Made by a program: the position numbers and the translations under genes. From contig JABHCC010000117.1 in assembly GCA_018669475.1 (NCBI GenBank), positions 19,600 through 83,599 of the forward strand: a DNA stretch of 64,000 nt, given 5' to 3'. Below the pieces are notes generated by a model that was not told the origin of the DNA, did no database searches, and worked only from the letters and a program-made list of their open reading frames with translations. This document shows positions 45,514-55,449 of this stretch, one piece after another; the stretch's first letter is position 1; the number at the start of each line of letters is the position of its first letter. This stretch comes from Bacteroidota bacterium (GTDB lineage: Bacteria; Bacteroidota; Bacteroidia; Bacteroidales; UBA12481).

Positions 45514-48116
45514 TTCAGGATCAGCTTCTGATAAAACACTTCAGAATCAGTTTGTATTCGAAGGTAGTAGATACCTGGCCGAACAGCTGATATGTTTATG
45601 TTTTCCTGATAATCCCCTGCAGGAACCTCAATTTGTTTAGCAATGATCTCCTGACCTGACAGTGAAATAAGTGAATACAATACTTTTCCTCCATTTGCAA
45701 GGCTGAGATTCATGTTAAGCTGCTCATGAGCAGGATTTGGATAAACAAAGACAGATTCTTCAAGAGGCAAATCTTCAACATTTGTTATTTTAATGCTTAC
45801 TAAATTTTCAGTTGTGTCATTTTTGCAAATATGATTGATTGCAATTAACTGAACCACATAATCTCCCGAAAGTGCATAGGTGCGAGATGGTTCCTCCTGG
45901 GTTACCTTCATTCCATCTCCGAAATCCCACATATAGGCAGTGGCATATGTTGAGGTATTTCTGAATGTGACGGTTTTATGATTGATTGTTTTACTGAATC
46001 TGGCTGTGGGCGGACGAACGATATTGACGACTTCTTCTTTAGCTATTTCGTCTAATCCGTTGAGAATGAGATTGACAGTTTTCGGACCGCTTGATTTGTA
46101 TACTACTGTGTGAGGTCCTTCAGTGTCGGCGTACCGGGGATCAGCTCCAACTCCAAAATCCCAGGAGTAAGTATTGCGTGTACCGGTGGAGTGATCGGTG
46201 AAAATTACTGCAGTATTCAGACATATTTCTTCCACATCGCATGTGAAATCAGGTACTCCCGGATTGGCAATATTTGTAATTTTTATATTATCAATTCCGG
46301 CTCCATATCCTACACCGCCGTTGTCAGTATAGTAAAATGCCAGTTGAACATTTTCGGTGAGGGCTCCATCCGGCAGGTAAGTTTTAAAATTTGTCCAGTT
46401 ATCATAGCTTTTCGTGGACTCTAGTTCATGGAATTCTATCCATTCATTATCTCCAAAAATTCTGTACATAAGATAGAGGTGATCAATATCCTGCCATTGT
46501 CTGAGAATGTAATCGAAAGATAAAACCAGGTGAGTGGAGCCTGAAAAATCGAAACCATTTGAGATCATATAATCTGAAACCACAACGTTATTTCCGGCCA
46601 CTCCTGAGTTGATTCCGATAAATTTATTATTGTCATCAGTACCCATGTCCAGTTCATTTGCTGTACCCCAGTTAAAGCCAGTATTTGTACCGCTGATTTC
46701 CCAGCCATTAAAACCATCTGCAAAGCCTTGCTCAAAAGGAATAGTGAAACCTTCAGCTGCCTGTGCAGATATGGCCTGGGTTTGATCAGACTCATAATCA
46801 GCAGTGTCGGTCTCGTAAACTGAAGATATCGAGTAGTTATAAAGAACCCCGTTTACAGCAGTAATATCAGTATAAGAAGTTTCAGTAGACTCTCCCACAA
46901 GGCTGCCATTACGGTAAATTTTGTATCCCGAAAGATCGCGATGATATTGAGAGGTCCAGGCCATGGCGACTTGTGAATCACCGGCTAATGCGGCCACATT
47001 GTATGGTCGATCCCACATCATCATGGTGTTAGGATAAATACCTTTCACACAGCCCTGAGATTCTGAGAAGTTGTGTGAGCCGGGTGTAAGCGAGGTAACA
47101 ATAAAATATCCATTACTGGATCCACTCCAACCCCAATTGACATGAAAAAAGTCCCCCTCAAAACCATCAAAGTTGAAAGCATGGCCTCCGGAGCCTTGTC
47201 CACGATATATTATAGGACGTCCATTGATCAGTTCATTCTTCACCATATTGGTCCAGTTTTTCACTGTTCCATAGTCTGACATGGTTTGATATGTGATTCT
47301 GTCAGGGCTGTAGGAAAAATTATCTCTTAGCAGGGTACGACATCTGTGTGTGCTGGCTCCTGAACCACCAGGTGCATAATTCATATGCAGGGCAATACCT
47401 GCATACAACATTAATGTTGCAATATTGTCATTGGGAGAATTCATTGGCATGGCTGCCCAATCAAGTTTAACTGTATCAAGATTTACAGCAAAATCGCCAT
47501 ATTCTCCATGTGTATATTCGTGCAGACCCTGGCAGGTGTCGGGCCATGCCCAGTGACGCATGATCTGAACCATGGCTACAGCCACACATCCGGTAGGTGT
47601 ATTGTCGGGAGTAAATGCATTGTATCCGGCACCCTGTCCCCAGGTAACCTCCATCATCGGTTCAACCGACTCAGCGGTTTGCATACCTTTGAGTTGTCCT
47701 GTTTTTAAGTTTGTCCAGCCAGGATGCTGCCCTCCTGACTTGAGTGAATTATCACGGTTGTCGGCTATTTCAGATTTGTAGAGATCAAGAAATTCCTTTG
47801 CAGGAAGATTATTGTTCAGATCATCTCCATTTGACTCAAAACTATATGCCAGAACAGGTGAATTTAGTTTATCGGCTGATACCCAGACGAATCCTAAAGG
47901 CTTTATCCGGAAACGATATATGATGGCCAGTTTTTCATGAGATAAACTATCAACAAATTCAAGAGATTGAACTGAATATGCTGTTTTTTGCTTATTTTCC
48001 AACCAGTTATGAGCAACAAGAGATGCCTCTTCAATGTTTACTTTTTGTGCATGCGAAGAAATAAATATAAATAGCAAGGATAAGATAATCAGACTCTTCT
48101 GGAATATTCTGGTCAT
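45510..48116 (-). CDS. Secreted C10-family (streptopain-like) cysteine protease with PKD and T9SS domains
   Basis: The track ORF opens at a TTG (48134); the ATG at 48116 begins a normal signal peptide (MTRIFQKSLIILSLLFIFISSHAQ), giving 868 aa. The propeptide-like region is followed by the catalytic domain with nucleophile Cys in TPTGCVAVAMVQIMRHW near residue 180 and His in SGGHAFNFDGFEGDFFHVNWGW near residue 315. An fn3-like unit (PYNVAALAGDSQVAMAWTSQ), a jelly-roll-like region, a PKD domain (YMWDFGDGMKVTQEEPSRTYALSGDYVV) and a T9SS sorting domain (VFVYPNPAHEQLNMNLSL) follow. Relatives include SpeB, interpain and periodontain. It probably digests extracellular protein. Confidence 0.9.
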   Translation of the reverse strand: MTRIFQKSLIILSLLFIFISSHAQKVNIEEASLVAHNWLENKQKTAYSVQSLEFVDSLSHEKLAIIYRFRIKPLGFVWVSADKLNSPVLAYSFESNGDDLNNNLPAKEFLDLYKSEIADNRDNSLKSGGQHPGWTNLKTGQLKGMQTAESVEPMMEVTWGQGAGYNAFTPDNTPTGCVAVAMVQIMRHWAWPDTCQGLHEYTHGEYGDFAVNLDTVKLDWAAMPMNSPNDNIATLMLYAGIALHMNYAPGGSGASTHRCRTLLRDNFSYSPDRITYQTMSDYGTVKNWTNMVKNELINGRPIIYRGQGSGGHAFNFDGFEGDFFHVNWGWSGSSNGYFIVTSLTPGSHNFSESQGCVKGIYPNTMMMWDRPYNVAALAGDSQVAMAWTSQYHRDLSGYKIYRNGSLVGESTETSYTDITAVNGVLYNYSISSVYETDTADYESDQTQAISAQAAEGFTIPFEQGFADGFNGWEISGTNTGFNWGTANELDMGTDDNNKFIGINSGVAGNNVVVSDYMISNGFDFSGSTHLVLSFDYILRQWQDIDHLYLMYRIFGDNEWIEFHELESTKSYDNWTNFKTYLPDGALTENVQLAFYYTDNGGVGYGAGIDNIKITNIANPGVPDFTCDVEEICLNTAVIFTDHSTGTRNTYSWDFGVGADPRYADTEGPHTVVYKSSGPKTVNLILNGLDEIAKEEVVNIVRPPTARFSKTINHKTVTFRNTSTYATAYMWDFGDGMKVTQEEPSRTYALSGDYVVQLIAINHICKNDTTENLVSIKITNVEDLPLEESVFVYPNPAHEQLNMNLSLANGGKVLYSLISLSGQEIIAKQIEVPAGDYQENINISAVRPGIYYLRIQTDSEVFYQKLILN

Positions 48117-48173
48117 TTTTACTGTATTTTTCAATTCAAAGATAATTATTTCAGAGAGTATAACGTTATTAAA

Positions 48174-49187
48174 ATGTTTATGCTAAGATACCTGCTAATA
48201 CTACTGCTGATAGGGACTTCAGGTTGGACTACCCGAAATAGTCTGAATTTTGCTGTTAAATATCAGAATCCGGATCGCCAGGTGATTGCTGAAGTGATTG
48301 ATATGTTAGAAGATCACTATCAACGTATTGCTGTTGAGGTTGGATCAGATATCAATCATCGGGTTGAAGTATATATTCATCCTGACCGACACAGTCTTCT
48401 TCAATCATCCGGTCTGCGTTTGGCTTCTGAATGGTTAGTTGGTGTGGCAATTAATGATCGGGAGATTCATCTGATCAGCCCTTTAAATCCACCCGGAAAT
48501 CATGATTCTGAATCTGTTATGGATGGGTTAATTCATGAACTTGTTCATATATGTGTTGCCAACGCGGGGGATGCGGAATTGCCGCTTTGGCTGAACGAAG
48601 GTCTGGCGGTTTATCATGCAGGGCAATACCGTTTTGCACAGGAAGTGCCGGGCTTGGTCAGGGAAAGGATTTTCTTCCCCAGTCTTAATACTTTGTCAGA
48701 GTCTGAGGGATTTGATCGTGAGCATGGATATTCTCTTTCTTATACTATTGTTGAATTTATGATGCGGGAGTATGGGCCTGAGCGTGTTCGCGCTTTTATA
48801 AAAAATTATCCAAATTACAATGTGCTTGGCCTCAGGAGTGAAATGGAATTAGAGAATGCATGGCACTATTATCTGAAATACAATTATGCTGATCCGCCTG
48901 CCTTGCAACAATGGGTAGATCACAATGAGAATATTTTTCATGCCACTCTGGATCCTAATCCTGTACTGGAATATGCAAAACTTGATTTCACAGCTATGGG
49001 AGATGAAGATTTCATTCTACGAGTATTAGATCCATGGGGCAGAAGAATGCAAACCCTTTTTTACCGACCAATTATTGCGGGATTTCACACTTTCAGAATT
49101 GATGCAACAAAATTTCCGGATGGGATATTCTATCTTGAAATGACTCATGGAGATTCTCAGCAATTAATACGTTTCACTACAGAATAG
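48174..49187 (+). CDS. Gluzincin-like (peptidase MA type) secreted protease
   Basis: The 337-aa protein has an N-terminal signal (LRYLLILLLIGTSGWT), then a zinc motif HELVH near residue 123 and a downstream Glu in LWLNEGLAVYHAG, the pattern of the peptidase MA/M1-like fold. The last 55 residues (RVLDPWGRRMQTLFYRPIIAGFHTFRIDATKFPDGIFYLEM) resemble the end of a T9SS sorting domain but lack its usual YPNP start, so type IX export is possible rather than certain. It diverges from the C10 protease with a short gap. Confidence 0.72.
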   Translation: MFMLRYLLILLLIGTSGWTTRNSLNFAVKYQNPDRQVIAEVIDMLEDHYQRIAVEVGSDINHRVEVYIHPDRHSLLQSSGLRLASEWLVGVAINDREIHLISPLNPPGNHDSESVMDGLIHELVHICVANAGDAELPLWLNEGLAVYHAGQYRFAQEVPGLVRERIFFPSLNTLSESEGFDREHGYSLSYTIVEFMMREYGPERVRAFIKNYPNYNVLGLRSEMELENAWHYYLKYNYADPPALQQWVDHNENIFHATLDPNPVLEYAKLDFTAMGDEDFILRVLDPWGRRMQTLFYRPIIAGFHTFRIDATKFPDGIFYLEMTHGDSQQLIRFTTE

Positions 49188-49223
49188 TGTAATTAGTATA
49201 GCCATAAGCCACTACTATTCTAC

Positions 49224-49937
49224 TCAATCAATTCCCAATCGTTTCAATACCATGTTCTTATACGTGCGTCCAATAGGGATCTCTTTTTCTCCTAAACGGA
49301 TGTGAGTAGGTGAAACAGCGCTAACCTTATCTAAAGGAATGAGATATGACTTATGTACGCGTAGGAAATGGTCATCCTGCAGCTCCTCTTCAAGGTTGGA
49401 TATCCTGGCTTTATAAATATATTTTTTATCCGGGAGGAAAATTTGAACATAATCTTTTAAACTCTCAATGTACATGATTTCACTCACTTCAATGCGAATC
49501 ATTTCATGACCACTGCGAATGAAAAAAGAGCGGGAATCTGAAACCCCGGGAATACTCACAAGGGGGAGATCCTGTTTGTTGCCATGCCTTTCAACGTATT
49601 TATTCACTGCTTTAAGGAATCTTGGGAATGCAATGGGTTTTATCAGGTAATCAAGGCCATCAAGATCGTAGGCATCTGCTGCAAATTGACGATATGCTGT
49701 AGTAAAAATCACAACAGGTTGCCTGGGTAAACTCTCAAGAAACTCAAGTCCTGTTAGCTCAGGCATCTGAATGTCAAGAAAAATCAGATCGGCCTTTTTC
49801 TGTTTCACCTGCTCAATGGCTTCAACCGGATTAGTGCATGTGAAGCTTATATCAAGCCATGGGATCTTTTGAATATGATTTTCCAATACTCTGATTGCCA
49901 AAGGCTCATCATCTATGATCATGCATTTTACAGTCAT
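49224..49937 (-). CDS. LytTR-family response regulator
   Basis: The 237-aa regulator has a receiver (CMIIDDEPLAIRVLENHI; acceptor Asp in LIFLDIQMPELTGLEFL; Lys in YLIKPIAFPRF) and a LytTR DNA-binding domain (EIMYIESLKDYVQIFL, RVHKSYLIPLDKVSAVSPTHIRLGEKEIPIGRTYK). It is the output partner of the membrane kinase encoded 3 nt upstream on the same strand, forming a LytS/LytTR system typical of Bacteroidota. Confidence 0.95.
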   Translation of the reverse strand: MTVKCMIIDDEPLAIRVLENHIQKIPWLDISFTCTNPVEAIEQVKQKKADLIFLDIQMPELTGLEFLESLPRQPVVIFTTAYRQFAADAYDLDGLDYLIKPIAFPRFLKAVNKYVERHGNKQDLPLVSIPGVSDSRSFFIRSGHEMIRIEVSEIMYIESLKDYVQIFLPDKKYIYKARISNLEEELQDDHFLRVHKSYLIPLDKVSAVSPTHIRLGEKEIPIGRTYKNMVLKRLGID

Positions 49938-49940
49938 ATT

Positions 49941-51002
49941 CTATAAATTGAGCTTTAAATATACGATGAATTCTGATCTTGTTTTCTGAGATGTTAATGT
50001 ATGACGATCAGGGTACATAAGTTCGAGTCGTCGTTGAACATTTTTCAAACCAATTCCTTCAGAATATCCTGCCGGATCATCACTTGTTGTATCAGCCTTT
50101 GTATTCCGTACCTGGAAGATTAATTCCTCCTCATGAAGATTTAGATTAATACTCACCCTGGCATTTCTGGCAATCTTACTTACCCCATGTTTAAAAGCGT
50201 TCTCAACAAAAGGAAGCAAAAGCATTGGAGCAATCTTTTTTCCCGCAATCTCGCCTGCTACCTGGAAATCGAGCTCCATGTTTTCACCATAACGTATCTT
50301 TTCAAGGCTAAGGTAATTCTCAATCAGTTTAATCTCTTTTGACACTAATATGGTTGGCTCATTGCATTCATACAACATGTAATTGAGTAATTCTGAAAGC
50401 TTAAGAACGACTTCCGAGGCTTTGTCTGATTGCTCAAGAGTTAAGGCGTAAAGATTATTCAATGTATTAAAGAGGAAATGGGGATGCACCTGAGCTTTCA
50501 GGAACTTAAGCTCTGCCTCTATTTTTTTCTCACTCAGCTCCTGCATATTTTTCTCTTTTCTGAAATTTCTTTGTAGAAGCTTAATTACTGATACAGCAAA
50601 GACAACCAGATAAATATTCGTGAAAGTGTATAACCAGTTTATTGGGAAGAAAGGTGACGAGGGTTGTGTCTTATACACATTCGGATACATATAGTACCAT
50701 ATAATTGATCTTTGGAGAAGAATAAAACCAATAGCTGTAATAATGAAGATGACAGAAAACAGCACTAGCCTCTTCCTGTATAGAAGTTTGGGTAATAGAA
50801 AGTAAGCTGTAAAGTAGGTAGCCATAACATCTATTGGCAGAGTGAAGATATATCGCGACATAATGACCCACACGCTCTCATCGGGATAAAACTTCTTTAC
50901 TGTCGCAGCTGAAATGAACAGATAGAGAAACCAGAACAAGAGATGCAATAAGATACGAACCGGGGGACGCCGGATAAAAGCATTGATATTATCGGTATTC
51001 AT
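49941..51002 (-). CDS. LytS/YehU-type membrane histidine kinase
   Basis: The track start (51017) is a TTG; the ATG at 51002 is preferred, giving 353 aa. Four membrane segments occupy residues 10-150 (LLHLLFWFLYLFISAATV, YIFTLPIDVMATYFTAYFLL, VLFSVIFIITAIGFILL, WLYTFTNIYLVVFAVSVIKLL). The His_kinase domain follows (LKAQVHPHFLFNTLNNLYALTL with phospho-His, then LLPFVENAFKHGVSK and GIGLKNVQRRLELMYP as ATPase motifs). It senses a membrane or extracellular cue and phosphorylates the LytTR regulator encoded just downstream. Confidence 0.94.
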   Translation of the reverse strand: MNTDNINAFIRRPPVRILLHLLFWFLYLFISAATVKKFYPDESVWVIMSRYIFTLPIDVMATYFTAYFLLPKLLYRKRLVLFSVIFIITAIGFILLQRSIIWYYMYPNVYKTQPSSPFFPINWLYTFTNIYLVVFAVSVIKLLQRNFRKEKNMQELSEKKIEAELKFLKAQVHPHFLFNTLNNLYALTLEQSDKASEVVLKLSELLNYMLYECNEPTILVSKEIKLIENYLSLEKIRYGENMELDFQVAGEIAGKKIAPMLLLPFVENAFKHGVSKIARNARVSINLNLHEEELIFQVRNTKADTTSDDPAGYSEGIGLKNVQRRLELMYPDRHTLTSQKTRSEFIVYLKLNL

Positions 51003-51227
51003 AATTCTTTTAGACAAGGTTGTACAAATGTATGAAGATGGCTCAATTGATTGCTAGTTTTCTGCCGATTGGTGAAAAAAGTCATCCGAATGGTATGTTA
51101 GCGTCGATGAAATTCATATGACCTTAGAATCTGTCGGGATGACCTTAAGTTTTAGGCCAGGGTCGAAAATAATTCTCCTCTAATATATGAATAGATACAT
51201 TGCCACCGAAAATTCAAGATAGATATT

Positions 51228-53360
51228 ATGATTACTAAACGAACTCTTTTTATTCTAACCTTTCTAGTGTTCAGCTTTGGCGCATTTGCTCAGATTCAGT
51301 TTGAGAAACATCAAATTGGTACCAGTACTACACCATTTGATGTTTTTATTGTTGATCTCGATCAGGATGGGAGGCAGGATATACTGACAGCATCCAACTC
51401 GAACGGTGGAGAAATAAGGTGGTGGCGTAATAACGCAAATCAAAACTTTACTCAGCAGGCAATTGCTACTCAAATTACCAATCCGAGATCAGTTAGAGCT
51501 GGCGATATTGATTTAGATGGAGATATTGATATTATCGCCGCAATTCTGAGAAGAGATGAAATTTACTGGTGGGAGAATGATGGCAGCAATAATTTTACTT
51601 TACATGTTCTGAGTGATGATTTCAAGGGAGCTCATACAGTTGAATTATGTGATCTGGATCTCGATGGTGATATTGATGTGCTCTGCAGTGGATTTGACAA
51701 CTCTGCAGCAATGAGTGATGTGGCCTGGTGGGAGAATGATGGTGATCAGAACTGGACAAAACACATTGTATCATCCAGATTTAATCAATCCCCTTTTGTG
51801 TTTGGAGCTGATCTCGACAATGATGGTGATGTTGATCTGGCTGCATGCGGTGAAGTAAATGGTGAGATTTATTGGTGGGAGAATGATGGTAATATGGGAT
51901 GGACCGAGAAATTGATTGACAATGCAATTACTATGATCCACACAATATTACCCCGTGACTTTGACAAAGACGGAGACCTGGATATTCTGGCCCATGCTTG
52001 TGTAAGCGGCCTTCAGGCCTGGTATGAAAATGATGGATTGGGTAATTATACAAAGCATGCAATGGAGAATCTTGGTGGTGCAATCTGGTTGGAACAGGCT
52101 GATTTTGATCTTGACGGTGATAACGATCTGATTGGAACCGGAATGGGTGCACCAAGTTTGATCTGTTATGAAAATAATGGAAACCAACAACTTACCGGAC
52201 AGTGGGCTGATGGTGGACTAACATCAGGTTTTGCCCTGAATGTAGCTGATATGGATGGTGATCACGATATGGATGTCGTGGCTATAGGTTATAATTCGAA
52301 TAGTCTGGCATGGTGGGAGAATATCTCCACTAAGGCCTTGGCATTGAATGGTCCCAAGTGGCTCAGTCGTAATCCGGAGGATGAAAGCATATTTATTTCA
52401 AATGAAGAAGTAGGGGATATTGCTAAAGCAGAGGCATCTGGCTTCGATCATATAATCAGGAATGACTTTCCGGTTTGTACCTCAACTTGTGTAATAAATG
52501 ATATCTTATGGGTTAATGTTGCCACTGAAATAATAGGTCTTGATCCCAAAACTGGCGCAAAATTGAATAGTTTCCGTCTGGGAGCCCAGTTTCTGGCTGG
52601 CTTAACTACAGATAATCAGGGCTTTTTGTTTGCCACAGATCCTGCATCAGGAAATATCTTTAAAATCAATCCTGCTGATGGAACAATAATTACCCATACT
52701 ACAGGACTGATTTTTCCTCAGGATATTATTTATGATTCTCATTTAGAAAAACTTCTTGTTCTTGATGGTGACGGAGATATAGTAATCAAAGTTATCGACC
52801 CTTCAACTGGTGCAATTTCTTCAGAGATTGAAACTCTTATCAAATCTGGTGGCACAATTATTTCAGATGGGAATGGCAATCATTATATCTCCAGCCCGGA
52901 TGAGAATGCGATTTATGCGCTTACTAATTCCCTGTCTGATGAGCCCGTTATTTATTTCGAAGGATTAAATCAGCCTCATGGGATGATTTATTTTGCAGAC
53001 AGCCAGGAATTGCTGGTAGCAAATACGGGGGAGAATAATTTGCAGATTATTGAAGCTCATGCAAGCGCTCTCAATAATGAATTTTCTCTAAATCAAACAT
53101 TACAAATATTTCCGAATCCTTTCATCGATCAACTTGAATTCATACTTCCTGAGTCTTCGGGCAAGGATGCTGATTTGATGATAACAAGCTCAACAGGGAA
53201 GCTTGTCTGGAAAGATAATCTGGATAATAATAATTCAAGGACTTCATATAAACTTTCACTGTCTAAAGCAGGAATTAATAAGCTGCCGGATGGTACCTAT
53301 TTCCTTACCTGGACAGATGGTAGTAAGCGAATCAGTAAATCAATTTTAAAAATAAAATAG
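51228..53360 (+). CDS. FG-GAP/VCBS-repeat secreted protein with T9SS sorting domain
   Basis: The 710-aa protein starts with a signal peptide (LFILTFLVFSFGAFAQ). Residues about 25-370 hold seven Ca-binding FG-GAP/VCBS-like repeats of the form DLDxDGDxDIxAxGxxxxxIYWWENDG, probably a beta-propeller. Residues about 400-610 form a second NHL/SMP-30-like propeller (GLDPKTGAKLNSFRLG, FATDPASGNIFKINPADGTI). The C-terminus (QIFPNPFIDQLEFILPESSGKDADLMITSSTGKLVW) is a T9SS sorting domain. It is likely an extracellular binding or adhesion protein. It is followed after 8 nt by a paralogue. Confidence 0.88.
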   Translation: MITKRTLFILTFLVFSFGAFAQIQFEKHQIGTSTTPFDVFIVDLDQDGRQDILTASNSNGGEIRWWRNNANQNFTQQAIATQITNPRSVRAGDIDLDGDIDIIAAILRRDEIYWWENDGSNNFTLHVLSDDFKGAHTVELCDLDLDGDIDVLCSGFDNSAAMSDVAWWENDGDQNWTKHIVSSRFNQSPFVFGADLDNDGDVDLAACGEVNGEIYWWENDGNMGWTEKLIDNAITMIHTILPRDFDKDGDLDILAHACVSGLQAWYENDGLGNYTKHAMENLGGAIWLEQADFDLDGDNDLIGTGMGAPSLICYENNGNQQLTGQWADGGLTSGFALNVADMDGDHDMDVVAIGYNSNSLAWWENISTKALALNGPKWLSRNPEDESIFISNEEVGDIAKAEASGFDHIIRNDFPVCTSTCVINDILWVNVATEIIGLDPKTGAKLNSFRLGAQFLAGLTTDNQGFLFATDPASGNIFKINPADGTIITHTTGLIFPQDIIYDSHLEKLLVLDGDGDIVIKVIDPSTGAISSEIETLIKSGGTIISDGNGNHYISSPDENAIYALTNSLSDEPVIYFEGLNQPHGMIYFADSQELLVANTGENNLQIIEAHASALNNEFSLNQTLQIFPNPFIDQLEFILPESSGKDADLMITSSTGKLVWKDNLDNNNSRTSYKLSLSKAGINKLPDGTYFLTWTDGSKRISKSILKIK

Positions 53361-53368
53361 AACTCATC

Positions 53369-55408
53369 ATGTATCACAAATACTTTTACATATTTCTCTT
53401 TGTAGCTTGCTTGCCCTTGACTCAGGCATGGTCGCAAGCCAGGTTTGAAGCCAACGCGGCAGCTCAGTCATTCACCGCTCCTGCCGGGATGTATGCTGGT
53501 GACATCGATCAGGATGGAGATCAGGATATTCTCGCAGCATCCGGAGATCATGGCGTTTTTATTGTCAGAAATGATGGTGGAAACCCAATTCAATGGACTC
53601 CGGTTGCGGTGGATGCAAATTTGGGAGCATCTTTAACTGTCTGGATGGATGATATTGATAGTGACGGATACCAGGATATCTTAACTGGTGGATGGGATAC
53701 AGGCCAGGTTGTCTGGTATAAAAATAATGGAGATTCTCAGAGCTGGACAAAAATGATAATTGCTACTGGATTCCAAAGGCCACATGAAGTTATGACCAGC
53801 GATATTGATCTGGATGGGGATCCTGATGTTTTGGTCTCAGGGGCAGGAAATAATCAGATTACATGGTGGAGCAACAATAATAGCCTTGGTACCAGCTGGA
53901 CAAAGCAAATAATAAGCGATCATTTTATGGGTTCACGCTCAGTTGGAGCCAATGATCTTGATAATGATGGTGATATCGATGTTGTAGGAGCTTCTCTTGA
54001 CGGACATGAGATAACAATATGGAGAAATGATGGTGGTACACCTATAAACTGGACTGAGGTCACCCTGACAAATACGTTTAACGGTTCACACAGAGTGGAG
54101 TTAGTTGATATGAATCAGGATGGACTGAAAGATATTCTTGGAACAGCTTATATGGAAAGTACTATAGCCTGGTGGCAAAATACCGGAGATATCAGTGTAG
54201 GCTGGGAGAAACATATTGTTGACAATACGCTCACCGGTGCTGTAATGGGTTCAGCCCACGATTTTGACCATGATGGAGATATGGATGTCGTCGGAACCGC
54301 TCAGCCTTCCCATACCTTAGCATGGTATGAAAATACCGGTGATCCTGAATTGCCATGGAAAAAGAATATTTTGGATGATGGTTTTGGAGGTATCTGGCCA
54401 TTGTGTGTTGCTGATTTTGATAATGATATGAATACCGATTTTGCTGTTGGGGGAAATACAGCAAACAAAATTACCTGGTTCAGAAATGTCCAGGAGGGGC
54501 GATTGTCCAGAGTAATGGATCTGGATGGAGGGAAAGAGCGCTTAGGATTATTTATTCCGCCTGATGTGCAGGAACCTGCAAAGCTATTCCTGGCATTGCC
54601 ATATTGTGGTGATCCATTTGGCTATTCGAGATTGAGGGATATGCTTATCGCTCTGGCTGAAGAAACCGGCGGTATTGTGATGGTGCCAGAAGCAGTAAAT
54701 GCCGGAGCCCCAAATTATGTTTTGCAGCAACCATCATACATACAGCAATATATTGCTTATGCTATTGCTAATTTGAACATCCAGCCTGACTCAATATATT
54801 TGATTGGAATGGATTGTAACGGACTGCCTGTTTTAGACTACGGACAGTCTGGTGATTTATCTGTTTTAGGTGTGATACCCTTCAACCCCCGGATCTCTTC
54901 AATTCCATCCGGGGGTTTTGAAGGCTACCCTGATGTACCGGTATGTCTCTGTTCAGGCACTTTACATTCTGAGCGACAAAATCATCAGACTGTTGTGAAC
55001 AGTATAAATAGCACATATGGTAAAGCCTGGATGAATGATCTGGATGGAGTAGGTGAGGAGGTACTGATTGGTGATATGATTGCTGAGCTTCTTAACTGTG
55101 TAAATTACATCGATACGGTTAAAACAAATACTTCCTCCCGGATAGGCTATGGCGCTGAAAACTCTATCATGATTTACCCCAATCCAGCTCATGGCTATAT
55201 TCAGTTGCTGGCAAAGAATGGTTTTGGAAATGACTCAAGGTTCAGCCTGCTCGATGCAAGTGGTCGTGAAATCCTGACTCAAAGCATAGAAAACCAGGTG
55301 AAAAATCAACGCATACAGTTAAATCATCTGCAACTGGCTAAGGGCTTGTACTATATAAAACTACAGGCTAATCAGCATGTTAGTGTTCATAAATTAATGA
55401 TACAGTAA
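53369..55408 (+). CDS. FG-GAP-repeat T9SS protein with a degenerate hydrolase-like domain
   Basis: The 679-aa paralogue of the upstream gene has a signal peptide (YFYIFLFVACLPLTQAWS) and about seven FG-GAP repeats (DIDQDGDQDILAASGDHG...) through residue 375. A domain of about 200 aa follows that resembles a secreted alpha/beta hydrolase (LGLFIPPDVQEPAKLFLALPYCGD, SIYLIGMDCNGLPVLDYG). At the expected nucleophile elbow (GxSxxG) it has Asp (GMDCNG), so catalysis is doubtful. It ends in a T9SS sorting domain (IMIYPNPAHGYIQLL). Eight nt after the preceding gene, it is probably its co-transcribed partner. Confidence 0.82.
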   Translation: MYHKYFYIFLFVACLPLTQAWSQARFEANAAAQSFTAPAGMYAGDIDQDGDQDILAASGDHGVFIVRNDGGNPIQWTPVAVDANLGASLTVWMDDIDSDGYQDILTGGWDTGQVVWYKNNGDSQSWTKMIIATGFQRPHEVMTSDIDLDGDPDVLVSGAGNNQITWWSNNNSLGTSWTKQIISDHFMGSRSVGANDLDNDGDIDVVGASLDGHEITIWRNDGGTPINWTEVTLTNTFNGSHRVELVDMNQDGLKDILGTAYMESTIAWWQNTGDISVGWEKHIVDNTLTGAVMGSAHDFDHDGDMDVVGTAQPSHTLAWYENTGDPELPWKKNILDDGFGGIWPLCVADFDNDMNTDFAVGGNTANKITWFRNVQEGRLSRVMDLDGGKERLGLFIPPDVQEPAKLFLALPYCGDPFGYSRLRDMLIALAEETGGIVMVPEAVNAGAPNYVLQQPSYIQQYIAYAIANLNIQPDSIYLIGMDCNGLPVLDYGQSGDLSVLGVIPFNPRISSIPSGGFEGYPDVPVCLCSGTLHSERQNHQTVVNSINSTYGKAWMNDLDGVGEEVLIGDMIAELLNCVNYIDTVKTNTSSRIGYGAENSIMIYPNPAHGYIQLLAKNGFGNDSRFSLLDASGREILTQSIENQVKNQRIQLNHLQLAKGLYYIKLQANQHVSVHKLMIQ

Positions 55409-55449
55409 TTTTCTCCTCGCAGGATATCTCTTGAGCGCAATTCGAAGTT

